A program made the translations under genes and the position numbers. From Saprospiraceae bacterium UBA6168 (GTDB taxonomy: Bacteria > Bacteroidota > Bacteroidia > Chitinophagales > Saprospiraceae): a stretch of DNA of 64,000 nt. Shown here one piece after another: positions 8,932 through 17,835 of this stretch. Within the stretch, counting starts at the first letter, position 1. Each line of letters starts with the position of its first letter. The notes beneath the pieces were generated by a model. It saw only the letters and a program-made list of their open reading frames with translations. It was not told the origin of the DNA and did no database searches. Where the stretch lies: contig DIUC01000099.1 of assembly GCA_002435785.1 (NCBI GenBank), positions 40,200 through 104,199 on the forward strand. Reading direction: 5' to 3'.

Positions 8932-11900
8932 TTATTGAATAATCAGACGCTTGGCGACTGCCTGCTGGCCGTTTGAGAAAACGACAGTGTAGGCACCGCT
9001 TGGCATGCTGGCGATGTTGAGGCGCTCGCTGCCAGTGGTAGCACTGTCAAGGTTCCTTTCTACAAGGACCTGGCCAAGGCTGTTCACGAGGCGTATGTTC
9101 AAGTTCGTCAGGCTTTCAAAATTGTAGGTCAGGTTGACGAAATCGCCTGCTGGGTTCGGGTTCATGCCGACCGATTTTGCGAAGAGGGACTCGTTGGCGT
9201 CCACGAGTGCACAAGTGACGCACCAGTTGAAGCATACCGTAGGTAATGTCTGGTTTGTGTTGCCAATGACGTTTTGGCGGTTAAAGGAACCATTTCCATC
9301 ATCAACACCACAATCCTGCAGGTCATCGTTGTTTTCCCAGCCATTCGGTCCGTTCTTGAACTTGTATTGGATGGTGCTGCCCACAGGAATACCCTGAATG
9401 ACCGTTTCCCATATCCCGTTCCCAACATTGGTCATCACCTTGTCGCTCCAACCATTGAAGGAGCCAGCCAAGCGCACACCTGCAGCATTCACAGAGGACT
9501 CCTTGGACATGTCCACACGGAAGGTGACGTCAACCACGGGGATACCAGTGAGCTGGGAAAAGTTGATGCAAAACTGCCCTCCGGAGAGCGTTGTACCAAA
9601 AAGGTTGAACCCGTCAATCATCATATAGTAAACGGTGCCCGGCGTAGTGGCAAGCTCCAAACCTGCGATAAAGTTGCCTGCCACTGCGTTGGGGCTGTCT
9701 TCGTTGCAAGCAACAGGTGTTAGATTACCACAATCGCCGCTGTAAATCGCCATCTGCGTATCCCCATCCTCAATGTAGTTGGTAGCGCCGCACTGGCCAG
9801 TTTCAATGAAGTAGGTTTCACCGTCACCAACAAAAGTGAACCAAACCGTATTGTTCAGCTCTGGCGTAGCGCCTCCACCGTCTGGCTCACCAAAACAATC
9901 CCAGCCAGTGGCAGGGTCGCTGGCGGTAGTGGTGTTTCCAGTGTTGTCATACAGCGGGGTGGATACGGTCGTGCCAATGCCCCCACCAAGGTATGGGTTG
10001 AGGTTGATGGCGCCGGCGCAAATATTGCCCGGTGCAGCAGGGAGTGCCAACAACAGTACGTCGTCAACATAGTAGAGGTTGTTCGTATTGCCATAAAAGT
10101 CAACACCGCCCAATTTGATTACGCCATTGGGTGTCTGGGTGAAAATGTCCCAGCTTGGCTTGAATGAAAACAATTGTACACCATCAATCCAAAGGGAGGC
10201 AGTGTTGTTGTCCAAGTCGTACAAGTGTGCCACATTGAACCAAGTGTCGTGTGGATAAGTGAAAGTAAATGCGGCGGCACCACCAGCATCCACGGTGGCG
10301 CTGCCACTTGGCAACATGTCAACCTGAAGACTAAAGTCGGCAGTAACGGGGTTTGGCAATTTGTCCGTGTCTTTTTGCACATTGTAGTAGGCACCGAAAC
10401 CAGTTGGCACGTACATGTTCCAGCTCAGGAGGTAGTTGCCCGTTGGCCGGTTGCCAAGCAGCAAGATAACGTCATCACCATTGGCATTTGCAATCTTCAT
10501 GGACTGCTCGCAGCTCAAGAACTGCTCGCTTGAAACCAATCCATCATCTACACCGCCTGGGCTCAAGGTCCATGTGGTCCACCAAGGTGACTGAGGGCCG
10601 AGGGAGCCATTGTTGTAACCATCGAACCCATCGCAAATGAGGGCATCTGCTGGACAAGCATCAATTTGTTTGAGCTGGACATTGTCCACGTAGTATAGGT
10701 TGCCCGTGTTACCAAAGAAGTCAATAGAGCCAAGCTGGTTGATGCCTGTTTGGGCATTTGCTTGCCAGTTGAATGGCCAAGATTGAACGGAGTTGCCGTT
10801 AATCAGGAGGGTGATGCGGTTGTTGTCAATATCCACCCAATGCACCACGTCAAACCAAACATTCTGAGGATAGTTGAAGGTCGCAGAGTTGGTAGCACCT
10901 GCACTGATGGTACCTGTACCCGGCGCATTGAAGGTGGCCTCCATCGCAAAACCACCTGTTGCACCAGGTGTACCTTGGATTTTTTGAATGTTGTAGTAGG
11001 CAGAGCTTCCCGTTGGCACAAACATTTTCCAGCGGAGGATGTAGTTGCCAGAAGTACGGTCACCCAATAGGAGTAGTTGGTCATCGGCGTTGGCTGCTGA
11101 AATCAGAAGCGATTGAGTGCCGCTGAAAGCTTGGGCATTGGATACTGCTGCATCTTCTGGTACAGAACCTGTCGTCCACGGCGTCCAAATAGGGGATTGA
11201 GCACTAATGCCACCCAGATTGTAGTTGTCAAAGTTTTCATCCACCCAAAGCGGACAGACGGCGTCGGGCGGGCAGATGGTGCAGGAATTGTAGCAAACCA
11301 GCGCTAAGGTCACGTCGGCAAGGCCGACCGTCACAGAACGGCAGCCAGCAATATCTGGGCTGGTTTCATCATTGCCAGCACCATTTTGGAAGCGGTAACT
11401 CAACACATCGTTGGCGGTAAAACTCCCCGTGTAGGACCAGATGCCACCACCCAAATCTGTCATATTTGCTGATGCACCACCGTTGATGCTGATTTTGACG
11501 CCATCCGGTGCCACAGTCTCGTCCTTCATGTCAACCGTAAAAGTGACATTGGAAGAAGGGAAGTTACCAAAGGATACTTCAAAATCAAATCCAGTGTCAT
11601 CCCAAGCATCATCCCAAACAATCAGGTAGGTTTCACCTGCTTCTACGATGACATCAAGGTTGGAAGCCCAAAGGTCGCCACCTGCTTCGAATTCGCAAGC
11701 ATCGTCGTTCTGACCTAATATCGCAGTTGCAAGTGGCTCGCCCCTACAAACATTATTAAATACGGTTAAACGAGTGTCCGCACCGCCAAGGCAAGAATTC
11801 ACGTTCATCACCCCCGTTATGGGCGCAACGATAGAATACACTTGAATGTTTGTGGCATCGGTGAAGATGGATGCTCCACCGGTGAGGGTGGTAGCAGTGT

Positions 11901-12435
11901 AGGTACCTGCACCTGGCAATGCAATTTCGGCTTCAATGCCGTTGCCGATACCAGGATAGTTCGTCGGGAAGGTTGCCGATACAGTACCGCTTGCCAATTC
12001 CACTTTTATGGCATTGCAAACGTTGAGGCTGAGCATCACCGACGGGATGGTGATATTGCAATCAAAACCACCCATAACAATGGTTGAGTCAGGAATAGCT
12101 GGGTTGTTGTTGCAAATGATGACACCAATAGCCCCAGCATTTTGGGCATTGATGGCTTTTATTGCAAATCCACAAACACCCCTGTCAATCAGGGCGATCT
12201 TCCCGGCCATGTCATTGGTAATAGTACAACCGTTGGAAACACCTGTGCCGTCATCGGCAAGTACGAGGTCAGCAGCCTCCCCATTCAGCCAGCCACCAAA
12301 GGCAGCGTGCTTGGACAGGTAATCCCCTGCAATACTCGCAGGTGACGTAATGGTCACGTTCTGTGCGAACGCACCAAACGACATCCCAATCAGTAAAGCA
12401 AGGGCAGTCAGTTTTGATAAGTAGCTTTTCAACAT
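8932..12435 (-). CDS. Large secreted T9SS type-A cargo with PA domain and paired LamG-like and CBM-like modules
   Basis: 1167 aa with a signal peptide ending F-G-A-F-A-Q. A protease-associated (PA) domain at about 30-140 contains the I-A-L-I-D-R-G-x-C-x-F motif. Then come a C-terminal-processing-like beta region, a CBM/starch-binding-like module (V-T-F-T-V-D-M, about 295-380), two homologous concanavalin/LamG-like modules of about 200 residues (about 395-595 and 600-800, both with G-N-Y-(I/L)-L-x-W and G-N-(T)-x-N-L-Y-Y-V-D), another beta-sandwich, and a second V-T-F-R-V-D-M module with G-S-F-N-G-W. The last ~75 residues are a type-A T9SS sorting domain (N-P-N-P...L-V-N-S-L-G-Q-V-L...M-P-S-G-A-Y). 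No catalytic domain is recognised; it may be a binding or adhesive protein. Confidence 0.85.
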   Translation of the reverse strand: MLKSYLSKLTALALLIGMSFGAFAQNVTITSPASIAGDYLSKHAAFGGWLNGEAADLVLADDGTGVSNGCTITNDMAGKIALIDRGVCGFAIKAINAQNAGAIGVIICNNNPAIPDSTIVMGGFDCNITIPSVMLSLNVCNAIKVELASGTVSATFPTNYPGIGNGIEAEIALPGAGTYTATTLTGGASIFTDATNIQVYSIVAPITGVMNVNSCLGGADTRLTVFNNVCRGEPLATAILGQNDDACEFEAGGDLWASNLDVIVEAGETYLIVWDDAWDDTGFDFEVSFGNFPSSNVTFTVDMKDETVAPDGVKISINGGASANMTDLGGGIWSYTGSFTANDVLSYRFQNGAGNDETSPDIAGCRSVTVGLADVTLALVCYNSCTICPPDAVCPLWVDENFDNYNLGGISAQSPIWTPWTTGSVPEDAAVSNAQAFSGTQSLLISAANADDQLLLLGDRTSGNYILRWKMFVPTGSSAYYNIQKIQGTPGATGGFAMEATFNAPGTGTISAGATNSATFNYPQNVWFDVVHWVDIDNNRITLLINGNSVQSWPFNWQANAQTGINQLGSIDFFGNTGNLYYVDNVQLKQIDACPADALICDGFDGYNNGSLGPQSPWWTTWTLSPGGVDDGLVSSEQFLSCEQSMKIANANGDDVILLLGNRPTGNYLLSWNMYVPTGFGAYYNVQKDTDKLPNPVTADFSLQVDMLPSGSATVDAGGAAAFTFTYPHDTWFNVAHLYDLDNNTASLWIDGVQLFSFKPSWDIFTQTPNGVIKLGGVDFYGNTNNLYYVDDVLLLALPAAPGNICAGAINLNPYLGGGIGTTVSTPLYDNTGNTTTASDPATGWDCFGEPDGGGATPELNNTVWFTFVGDGETYFIETGQCGATNYIEDGDTQMAIYSGDCGNLTPVACNEDSPNAVAGNFIAGLELATTPGTVYYMMIDGFNLFGTTLSGGQFCINFSQLTGIPVVDVTFRVDMSKESSVNAAGVRLAGSFNGWSDKVMTNVGNGIWETVIQGIPVGSTIQYKFKNGPNGWENNDDLQDCGVDDGNGSFNRQNVIGNTNQTLPTVCFNWCVTCALVDANESLFAKSVGMNPNPAGDFVNLTYNFESLTNLNIRLVNSLGQVLVERNLDSATTGSERLNIASMPSGAYTVVFSNGQQAVAKRLIIQ

Positions 12436-12839
12436 AATTCAATTTTTAAGTTAAACAATAATTTATTCCAACGAACCTATCGGATTGCACCGAAGGCGAA
12501 TTTGGCTAAGGATGGCCGACTACACAAATGAAAATGCGCACCAACGTGATCGCAACTTCGTGTTGGTTAAATCGCAAGGTTGGCGTCTAAAAACCGCATG
12601 GTGACAATATTGGACAGGCTTTTAGAAATACTGCCAATGGGACAAGAAGGCTTGAACGGATTTGAATGGAAACAGAATAGGTTAGGCGAGCCGTCTTTCG
12701 AGCAAATAATGGTGTGTAAAGTGTCCGTCATGTTGTTTCGAGTAGTGTAGATTGCCAATGTCGAGGCGCTAAAATAGGCAGGTTTTCCTAAAAGGGTAGT
12801 AAAATGGCAGTTAAAATTACAGTTGGGCTATTTTAGTTT
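12436..12839. other. Intergenic stretch, no gene supported
   Basis: 404 nt between the cargo gene start and the 3' end of the glycerate kinase gene. A 63-codon frame (12567-12758, minus) and a 50-codon plus-strand frame exist, but neither has recognisable features. Nothing else is visible. Confidence 0.4.
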
Positions 12840-13964
12840 TTACAACTTCATGGTTTTCAAAACTTTATAGGCTGTTTTTTTTAGGGAATTCCCGGTGTTG
12901 GCTATTGCCTCGGCAACCGTTTCACCCGAGGTTCGTAATGGGTAGGCACCCATCAAGCCCATTGCCTCCAATTCAGCCGCTGTTGCCGCTACTTCTCCCG
13001 CAAAGGCCATCACGGGCACCCTTGCCGCATTTGCTTTTTGGCAAACGGCGGCCACCAACTTGCCGTTCAGGGTCTGGCCGTCGAGCCTGCCTTCTCCGGT
13101 TATCACGAGCTCTGCCCATTCCAAAACCGCCTCAAAACCAACGAGTTGGAAAATCGTCAACGCACCGGGCAGGATTTCAGCTCCAAGAAAAGCCATCGCC
13201 CCAAAGCCAAGGCCACCCGCTGCGCCCACACCCGGCATGGCAGAAAAATCCTTGCCCAACGTATTGGCAACGACTTTGGAAAAATGCCGCAAACCGTCGT
13301 CAAGCTGTTCAATCGCCACAGCATTGGCCCCTTTTTGGCGACCGAAAACGTGGGCTGCCCCCTCTGGTCCAAACATAGGATTCTGCACGTCGCTCAACAC
13401 TTTGAATTGGATTCCAGATGGAATGCCGACGGGATTTTTAGGTGGAAAAATGGAAAAGACCTTGGCCAAATTTTGGCCGATTGGAGCCAGCACAACACCG
13501 TTTTCATCCAAAAACTGCCAGCCCAAAGCCGCCGCCATGCCCATGCCCGCATCGTTGGTGGCACTGCCCCCGATGGTCAGGTAGATTTCCATTGCATCCC
13601 GCCGAATGGCAGACAATAGCATTTCGCCTGTTCCGTACGTGCTGGTTTTCAATGGGTTGCGCTCCTCCATACGCAGGAGTTGAAGCCCCGACGCCTGCGC
13701 CATTTCTACCACGGCTATTTTTCCTTGGGAAAAATACTGCGCCTCAACTGGTCGAAGAAGTGGGTCAGACGCTGCAATCGCAACCAGTTCCCCGCCCAAG
13801 TGCCAATGCAGCACCTCCGCCGTGCCCTCGCCGCCATCGGCCAACGGGAAAAGATGTACTTCCGCCGTCGGCAATGCCCGAAGTACGCCCTCCCGAATGG
13901 CCTCACAGACCTGAAGCGCTGGCAGTGCGTCTTTGAAAGAATCGGGTGCGATGAGGATATTCAT
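12840..13964 (-). CDS. glxK: Glycerate kinase
   Basis: 374 aa, full length for the GlxK/GarK (glycerate 2-kinase) family, which uses ATP to phosphorylate D-glycerate. Visible motifs: N-terminal I-A-P-D-S-F-K-D-A-L, F-P-L-A-D-G-G-E-G-T, the E-M-A-Q-A-S-G-L segment, the T-I-G-G-S-A-T-N-D-A-G-M-G glycine-rich loop, and T-G-E-G-R-L-D-G-Q-T near the C-terminus. The ATG at 13964 matches the family N-terminus exactly. Which phosphoglycerate is made (2- or 3-) cannot be told from sequence. Confidence 0.93.
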   Translation of the reverse strand: MNILIAPDSFKDALPALQVCEAIREGVLRALPTAEVHLFPLADGGEGTAEVLHWHLGGELVAIAASDPLLRPVEAQYFSQGKIAVVEMAQASGLQLLRMEERNPLKTSTYGTGEMLLSAIRRDAMEIYLTIGGSATNDAGMGMAAALGWQFLDENGVVLAPIGQNLAKVFSIFPPKNPVGIPSGIQFKVLSDVQNPMFGPEGAAHVFGRQKGANAVAIEQLDDGLRHFSKVVANTLGKDFSAMPGVGAAGGLGFGAMAFLGAEILPGALTIFQLVGFEAVLEWAELVITGEGRLDGQTLNGKLVAAVCQKANAARVPVMAFAGEVAATAAELEAMGLMGAYPLRTSGETVAEAIANTGNSLKKTAYKVLKTMKL

Positions 13965-14071
13965 GATTTGGTGAAAAGATTTGGAGGGACATGGTTTGTC
14001 AAAAGGTTTTTCGCCGCTCGTCCTAAAGGGCTTGGACGGGACGGCCTAAAGCCATTTTACCGGGGCATTAG

Positions 14072-14599
14072 TTAGATTGAGCCAAAGTGCAATTGGAAAA
14101 CTCCCTTTTTCACGTCCTCAAAATAACGGTGCAGCGCAAAGCGAGACGATTCAAAGGCAATGTCTTCCCACGGGATTTCTTTCTCGGCAAACAACCTCAC
14201 CTCCGTGCTTTCCTCCCCCACCCCGAACTTCCCATCCACCAGTTCCCCAACGAACTGGAGATAGACGTGCCAGTAGCTCGTGAAGGTAAAGACCGTCTGC
14301 AAGCCAAGCAGCCGCACCTTGGCCTCGGCTTCCTCCCAAACCTCCCGCATGGCTCCTTCCTCCACCGTTTCGCCGAGTTCGAGGAAGCCCGCTGGCACGT
14401 TCCAGTAGCCAGCCCTCGGCTCAATGGCCCGGCGACAGAGCAGTACCTTGCCCTCCCAAATCGGCAGGCAGCCCGCCACGATTTTTGGGTTTTGATAATG
14501 GACATCGCCGCAGTTGCCACAAACGATGCGGGGACGGTTGTCGCCCGTTGGCACTTGGTGCGAGAGGTTGGCGGAGCCACAATTGGAACAGTAGTTCAT
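14072..14599 (-). CDS. NUDIX hydrolase with N-terminal zinc ribbon
   Basis: 175 aa. Zinc ribbon with C-x-x-C at residues 4-7 and a second C-x-x-C near 27-30, followed by a NUDIX fold with the box G-F-L-E-L-G-E...R-E-V-W-E-E. Such proteins hydrolyse nucleoside diphosphates linked to other moieties (ADP-ribose or NAD-type substrates); the exact substrate is not evident. It is co-directional with and 81 nt downstream of kdsB, separated by the hairpin array at 14600-14720, so it may be co-transcribed. Confidence 0.88.
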   Translation of the reverse strand: MNYCSNCGSANLSHQVPTGDNRPRIVCGNCGDVHYQNPKIVAGCLPIWEGKVLLCRRAIEPRAGYWNVPAGFLELGETVEEGAMREVWEEAEAKVRLLGLQTVFTFTSYWHVYLQFVGELVDGKFGVGEESTEVRLFAEKEIPWEDIAFESSRFALHRYFEDVKKGVFQLHFGSI

Positions 14600-14720
14600 A
14601 AAAGTTTGACAGTTCGACAGTTTGCAGTTTGCAGTCAGTTGACAGTCTGATTAGTTCAGCAGTCAGTGCCGTGGTAGCAGTCAATGACTGCCAACTGCCA
14701 ACTGTCGAACTGCCAACTCC
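14600..14720. repeat. Heptamer-phased palindromic array running into the 3' end of kdsB
   Basis: Degenerate heptamers such as CAGTTTG, CAGTCAG and ACTGCCA. Arms 14610-14637 and 14685-14712 are complementary over 28 nt with only two mismatches, both G/T, leaving a 47-nt loop. The right arm lies inside the last codons of kdsB. Confidence 0.75.
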
Positions 14721-15454
14721 AAATCAGCGGGTGAATCAATCGAGATGCTTTCAAATTCCGTCAAAGCCACGCCGATGGCGTAGCCGTTTTCCAGCCAGCG
14801 CAATTGTTCCAGCGACTCCGCAAGTTCGAGGCGGCTGGGGGGCAGTGCGGCCACTTCCAACAACACCTCCCGGCGGAAGGCATAGAGGCCGATATGCTTG
14901 TAAAATTCACCTTCGGCGAGCCACTGCTCCTGAGGCAAGTTCCGATGGAACGGCAATGGCCAACGACTGAAATAAATCGCCCGCTGGTCTTTGTCGAAAA
15001 CGACCTTGACCATGTTCGGGTCGGCGAGGTTCATGTTGCTTTTGTGGTCTATTTTTTTGGCGAGCGTGACGATGGGGCAGTTTGCATTTTTTGTCAAAAA
15101 ATTGAGCGCCAAGTCAATCTGGCCCGGCTGAATGAACGGCTCGTCGCCCTGCACGTTCACCACCCATTGGCAATCAGCGAATTCTGGGATGGCGGCCACT
15201 TCGGCGCATCGGTCAGTACCTGTTGGGTGTTGGTCGGAGGTCATGACCACGTTTCCGCCGAAGGCGACCACATGGTCGTAAATCCGTCGGTCGTCGGTGG
15301 CCACCACGACCAAGCTCAAAGCGGACTTGCACGCTTGCTCGAACACTCGCTGCACCATTGTTTTGCCCTGAATATCCACCAACGGCTTGCCGGGGAAGCG
15401 GGTGGAAGCAAACCGGGCAGGTATGATTCCGAGCGAATTAGTAATTTTGCCCAT
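14681..15454 (-). CDS. kdsB: 3-deoxy-manno-octulosonate cytidylyltransferase
   Basis: 257 aa cytoplasmic enzyme activating Kdo with CTP for lipopolysaccharide core synthesis. Motifs: I-I-P-A-R-F-A-S-T-R-F-P-G-K-P, V-V-A-T-D-D, Q-H-P-T-G-T-D-R-C-A-E, V-N-V-Q-G-D-E-P-F-I and K-H-I-G-L-Y-A-F-R. The start at ATG 15454 (M-G-K-I-T-N-S-L) is preferred over 15481 because the family begins just before the I-I-P-A-R strand. The last roughly ten residues (after the D-S-P-A-D-L-E segment) are encoded by the heptamer array, so the array appears to have replaced or extended the native C-terminus. Confidence 0.93.
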   Translation of the reverse strand: MGKITNSLGIIPARFASTRFPGKPLVDIQGKTMVQRVFEQACKSALSLVVVATDDRRIYDHVVAFGGNVVMTSDQHPTGTDRCAEVAAIPEFADCQWVVNVQGDEPFIQPGQIDLALNFLTKNANCPIVTLAKKIDHKSNMNLADPNMVKVVFDKDQRAIYFSRWPLPFHRNLPQEQWLAEGEFYKHIGLYAFRREVLLEVAALPPSRLELAESLEQLRWLENGYAIGVALTEFESISIDSPADLELAVRQLAVGSH

Positions 15455-15569
15455 AAAATTGATATTGGAATAGTAGTACATTGAGCTATTGGACGATTGC
15501 CAACTGGCAAGGTTTGTGGATTTCTTGTGTTTTCAATATCCCAATCACTCAATTCCTTAAACACAAATA

Positions 15570-16433
15570 ATGAGAAAACTTGTTTTGACCCTAATGGGCT
15601 TTGCCCTCAGCCTATCCGTTTTTGCCACAGGTGACAGCCTTAATTATCTCACGGCGAAAGATACGGTTTTCCTGAAAATGGATGAGTTTGGCTATGGTAT
15701 TTTCAGCCACCAGTTCACCAGGGGGCAGACGATGTACTCCCTCGCCAAATTTTATGGCCTCAAGCTCGATGTGCTCTACAACTTCAATACCCACTTGCCC
15801 ACCGATGGGACGGTGCAGCCGGGCATGGCCATCAACGTGCCGGTGCCCGACTCAGCCATTGTTGACTGGAAAATGGCGTGGCCACGCAAGGATTTTGTGC
15901 CAGTCTTCTACACCGTCAAACACGGCGACACCTTTTACAGGGTATCAAAAACCTATTTCGGCGTTGTGCCGGATACCCTCAAGCTGCGCAACCGACTGGC
16001 TAATACGACCCTTTACACTGGCCAACGGATCCAGATTGGGTGGCTCTCCACCAAGGGCATTCCAGAGGCGCTTCAAGCCGTGAACAGCAACTCGCTCGGA
16101 CTGCGCATGCAATCTTTGCAACAGGCGTTCAACGGCGAAAAAACAGTGAAAGTGCCTCGCTTCCAGAACGGTGCGGCCTATTGGCAGCGGGAGAAAAAAG
16201 GTGCCGACGACTATTTTGCATTGCACCGAAACGCCCCAATCGGCTCCATTATCGAAATCTCCAATCCCCTCCGCAAAAGAACGGTGTACGCAAAGGTCAT
16301 CGCCAAGATTCCCGACCAAGCCTATGGAGACGACATCGTGGTGGTGCTTTCCCCCTCTATTGCGAAGCTATTAGGAGCGAAAGACCCCAAGTTTTTTGTG
16401 GAACTGAAATATTTCGAGTTCGTCAAAGAATAA
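15570..16433 (+). CDS. Secreted LysM protein with RlpA-like C-terminal domain
   Basis: 287 aa. Signal peptide ending S-V-F-A. Two LysM peptidoglycan-binding motifs: one at about 45-90 (Q-T-M-Y-S-L-A-K-F-Y-G-L) and one at about 115-155 (Y-T-V-K-H-G-D-T-F-Y-R-V-S-K-x-Y-F). The C-terminal ~95 residues resemble a double-psi beta-barrel of the RlpA type (G-S-I-I-E-I-S-N-P and the D-I-V-V-V-L-S-P-S region). Probably a periplasmic or outer-membrane cell-wall-binding protein; lytic activity is not shown by the sequence. Confidence 0.82.
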   Translation: MRKLVLTLMGFALSLSVFATGDSLNYLTAKDTVFLKMDEFGYGIFSHQFTRGQTMYSLAKFYGLKLDVLYNFNTHLPTDGTVQPGMAINVPVPDSAIVDWKMAWPRKDFVPVFYTVKHGDTFYRVSKTYFGVVPDTLKLRNRLANTTLYTGQRIQIGWLSTKGIPEALQAVNSNSLGLRMQSLQQAFNGEKTVKVPRFQNGAAYWQREKKGADDYFALHRNAPIGSIIEISNPLRKRTVYAKVIAKIPDQAYGDDIVVVLSPSIAKLLGAKDPKFFVELKYFEFVKE

Positions 16434-16440
16434 GTGCGGA

Positions 16441-16509
16441 CAGTCCGTTCGGGGCAACCACCCTGTCAGGGTTTTGAACCCGAACAGGGTGGTTGGCCCG
16501 AACGGACTG
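16441..16509. repeat. Long GC-rich hairpin element
   Basis: Arms 16441-16466 and 16484-16509 pair over 26 positions with one mismatch (13 bp plus 12 bp). The loop carries a further GGGTT/AACCC dyad. There is no T-tract. It lies seven bases after the LysM gene stop and ends 16 nt before the next start, so it is more like a palindromic repeat element than a simple terminator. Confidence 0.7.
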
Positions 16510-16525
16510 CCTTCAACCTCTCAAC

Positions 16526-16963
16526 ATGGCCCACTACAATTTCAACAAAGACCTGCTGGACGGCAAGGCCGCCGAACTTGAAGTTGCACAACGCCTCATG
16601 GCACTTCTTGGCATCCCAGCCGAGGATATAGAACACTCATCTTCAAAGGGTTACGACCTAAAAATCATCTCCAAAGGCTGGACGTTTGAAGTGAAAAACG
16701 ACTTAATGGCCCACCAAACGGGCAATGTCGCCATTGAGTACGAGTGCCGGGGTAAAGCCACCGCACTTGCCGTCACGACCGCCGAATTTTGGGTCTATAA
16801 ATTCGCCGGACAGTTCTTTGCCTTCAAAACGGCGACCCTAAAGCGTAAACTTTTCGAGGAAAAACAGTTCTTCAAAGCCGTGACGGGCGGCGATGCGGGC
16901 AGCAACACGAAAATGTGGCTGGTGAAGGTGGCGGATTTCAAAAGCTGGGGGAAGGAGATATAG
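16526..16963 (+). CDS. Small PD-(D/E)XK-like nuclease-fold protein
   Basis: 145 aa from ATG 16526 (M-A-H-Y-N-F-N-K-D-L-L); the upstream frame from 16493 is hairpin sequence. The segment G-Y-D-L-K-I followed about ten residues later by F-E-V-K-N-D fits the D...(D/E)-x-K active-site spacing of the PD-(D/E)XK nuclease superfamily, in a beta-beta-alpha context preceded by an alpha helix with a conserved E (K-A-A-E-L-E-V). The remaining region (A-I-E-Y-E-C-R-G-K) is also typical of resolvase-like or Hjc-like small nucleases. Partner and substrate unknown. Not next to restriction or phage genes. Confidence 0.55.
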   Translation: MAHYNFNKDLLDGKAAELEVAQRLMALLGIPAEDIEHSSSKGYDLKIISKGWTFEVKNDLMAHQTGNVAIEYECRGKATALAVTTAEFWVYKFAGQFFAFKTATLKRKLFEEKQFFKAVTGGDAGSNTKMWLVKVADFKSWGKEI

Positions 16964-17042
16964 AATTGAAAATAGAGAATTGAAAATGGAGAATTGGGGG
17001 CCGTTTTCAATTTTCAATTCTCAATTATGAATTTTCAATTAA
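16964..17042. repeat. 14-nt-phased AATTGAAA/TTTCAATT palindrome filling a convergent gap
   Basis: Starts right after the stop codon of the nuclease-like gene and ends at the stop codon of the convergent Lon-domain gene. Left units GAATTGAAAATAGA and GAATTGAAAATGGA; right units TTTCAATTTTCAAT and similar. The arms form an imperfect palindrome with GGGGGCC at the centre; it may act as a transcription terminator. Confidence 0.7.
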
Positions 17043-17681
17043 TCACACCTGTGGCGGCAAGATGTTCTTGAAATGCCCGTTCAACTGCACTTTTTTGCGC
17101 AGCTCCTCCATTTCACGGGCGGTGGGCAGCAGTTGCTCCAAGTGGGCGAGCATGTACTGCTGGCGGCGGCTTTCTTCCGGCATACAAAGCAGCTCGTACT
17201 CTTGTTCCAATGAAAAACCGACGAGGTGTGCAATCTTGTAGGTGTTGAAATCGGGGGTATGTTCGGGCAGCGCCTTGTTGATGTTCATCACCCGGTAGAG
17301 TTCGGCCAGGTTTTCCAGGATTTTTTCGTTGATGAGGAATTCGCTCTCGGTATCGTGGGGCATGCGCAGTATCTCGGCCCCAGTGTAAAGGCGGTTTTCG
17401 ACCTGTGGGTGAAACTCCAATACCTTGAAAAGCCCAAGCGCTCGGGTCTTGATGTCCATCTCGCCTTTGGGGTATCGCTTGTCAATAGAAATAAGTTCTA
17501 TCTCCGTGCCGATTTCCTGCACTTTGTCCTCTATGTATGCGGCAATGCCAAAGGTCGTCCCCTTCGCTTCGCACTCGTTGACGAGCTGCTTGTACCTCGG
17601 CTCGAAAACGTGCAGGTTGAGCAGTTCGCCGGGAAAAGCGACGAGCCGAAGGGGGAACATTGGGAGGATGATGGTTTGCAT
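17043..17681 (-). CDS. Lon N-terminal-domain (LAN) protein
   Basis: 212 aa consisting of a stand-alone Lon substrate-binding domain (PF02190 family): I-L-P-M-F-P-L-R-L-V-A-F-P-G-E-L-L-N-L-H-V-F-E-P-R-Y at the N-terminus is diagnostic. No AAA+ or protease domain. The start at 17681 is chosen because a TAnnTTTG box lies 20 nt upstream at 17702-17709; the longer frame to 17777 would include the promoter. Function of stand-alone LAN proteins is not firmly established. Confidence 0.88.
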   Translation of the reverse strand: MQTIILPMFPLRLVAFPGELLNLHVFEPRYKQLVNECEAKGTTFGIAAYIEDKVQEIGTEIELISIDKRYPKGEMDIKTRALGLFKVLEFHPQVENRLYTGAEILRMPHDTESEFLINEKILENLAELYRVMNINKALPEHTPDFNTYKIAHLVGFSLEQEYELLCMPEESRRQQYMLAHLEQLLPTAREMEELRKKVQLNGHFKNILPPQV

Positions 17682-17701
17682 CGGTTGATTTTTTTTTGCG
17701 G

Positions 17702-17709
17702 CAAATGTA
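17702..17709 (-). promoter_or_regulatory. -7 box for the Lon-domain gene
   Basis: Minus-strand TACATTTG matches the Bacteroidota TAnnTTTG box; no clear -33 TTG at the right spacing. Confidence 0.5.
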
Positions 17710-17776
17710 GGAAAATGCAAGGTAGGGGTGCTTTCACATGAGGATTTGGGATTTGCTCGCAGAGAATCAAATGTCA

Positions 17777-17808
17777 TTTGAAATCGGTCGGAATCTTTGC
17801 TAAATTTG
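17777..17808 (+). promoter_or_regulatory. Promoter of the toxin-antitoxin operon
   Basis: TTTG (17777-17780), 20-nt spacer, TAAATTTG (17801-17808): full match to the Bacteroidota consensus. Predicted start of transcription near 17814, ATG at 17836. Confidence 0.75.
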
Positions 17809-17835
17809 AGCGTTCTTTAAAGAAAAAATGGAAAG

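Noticed and set aside
12567..12758. 63-codon minus-strand frame
   Set aside because: No recognisable protein features, no promoter, and the surrounding DNA looks non-coding.
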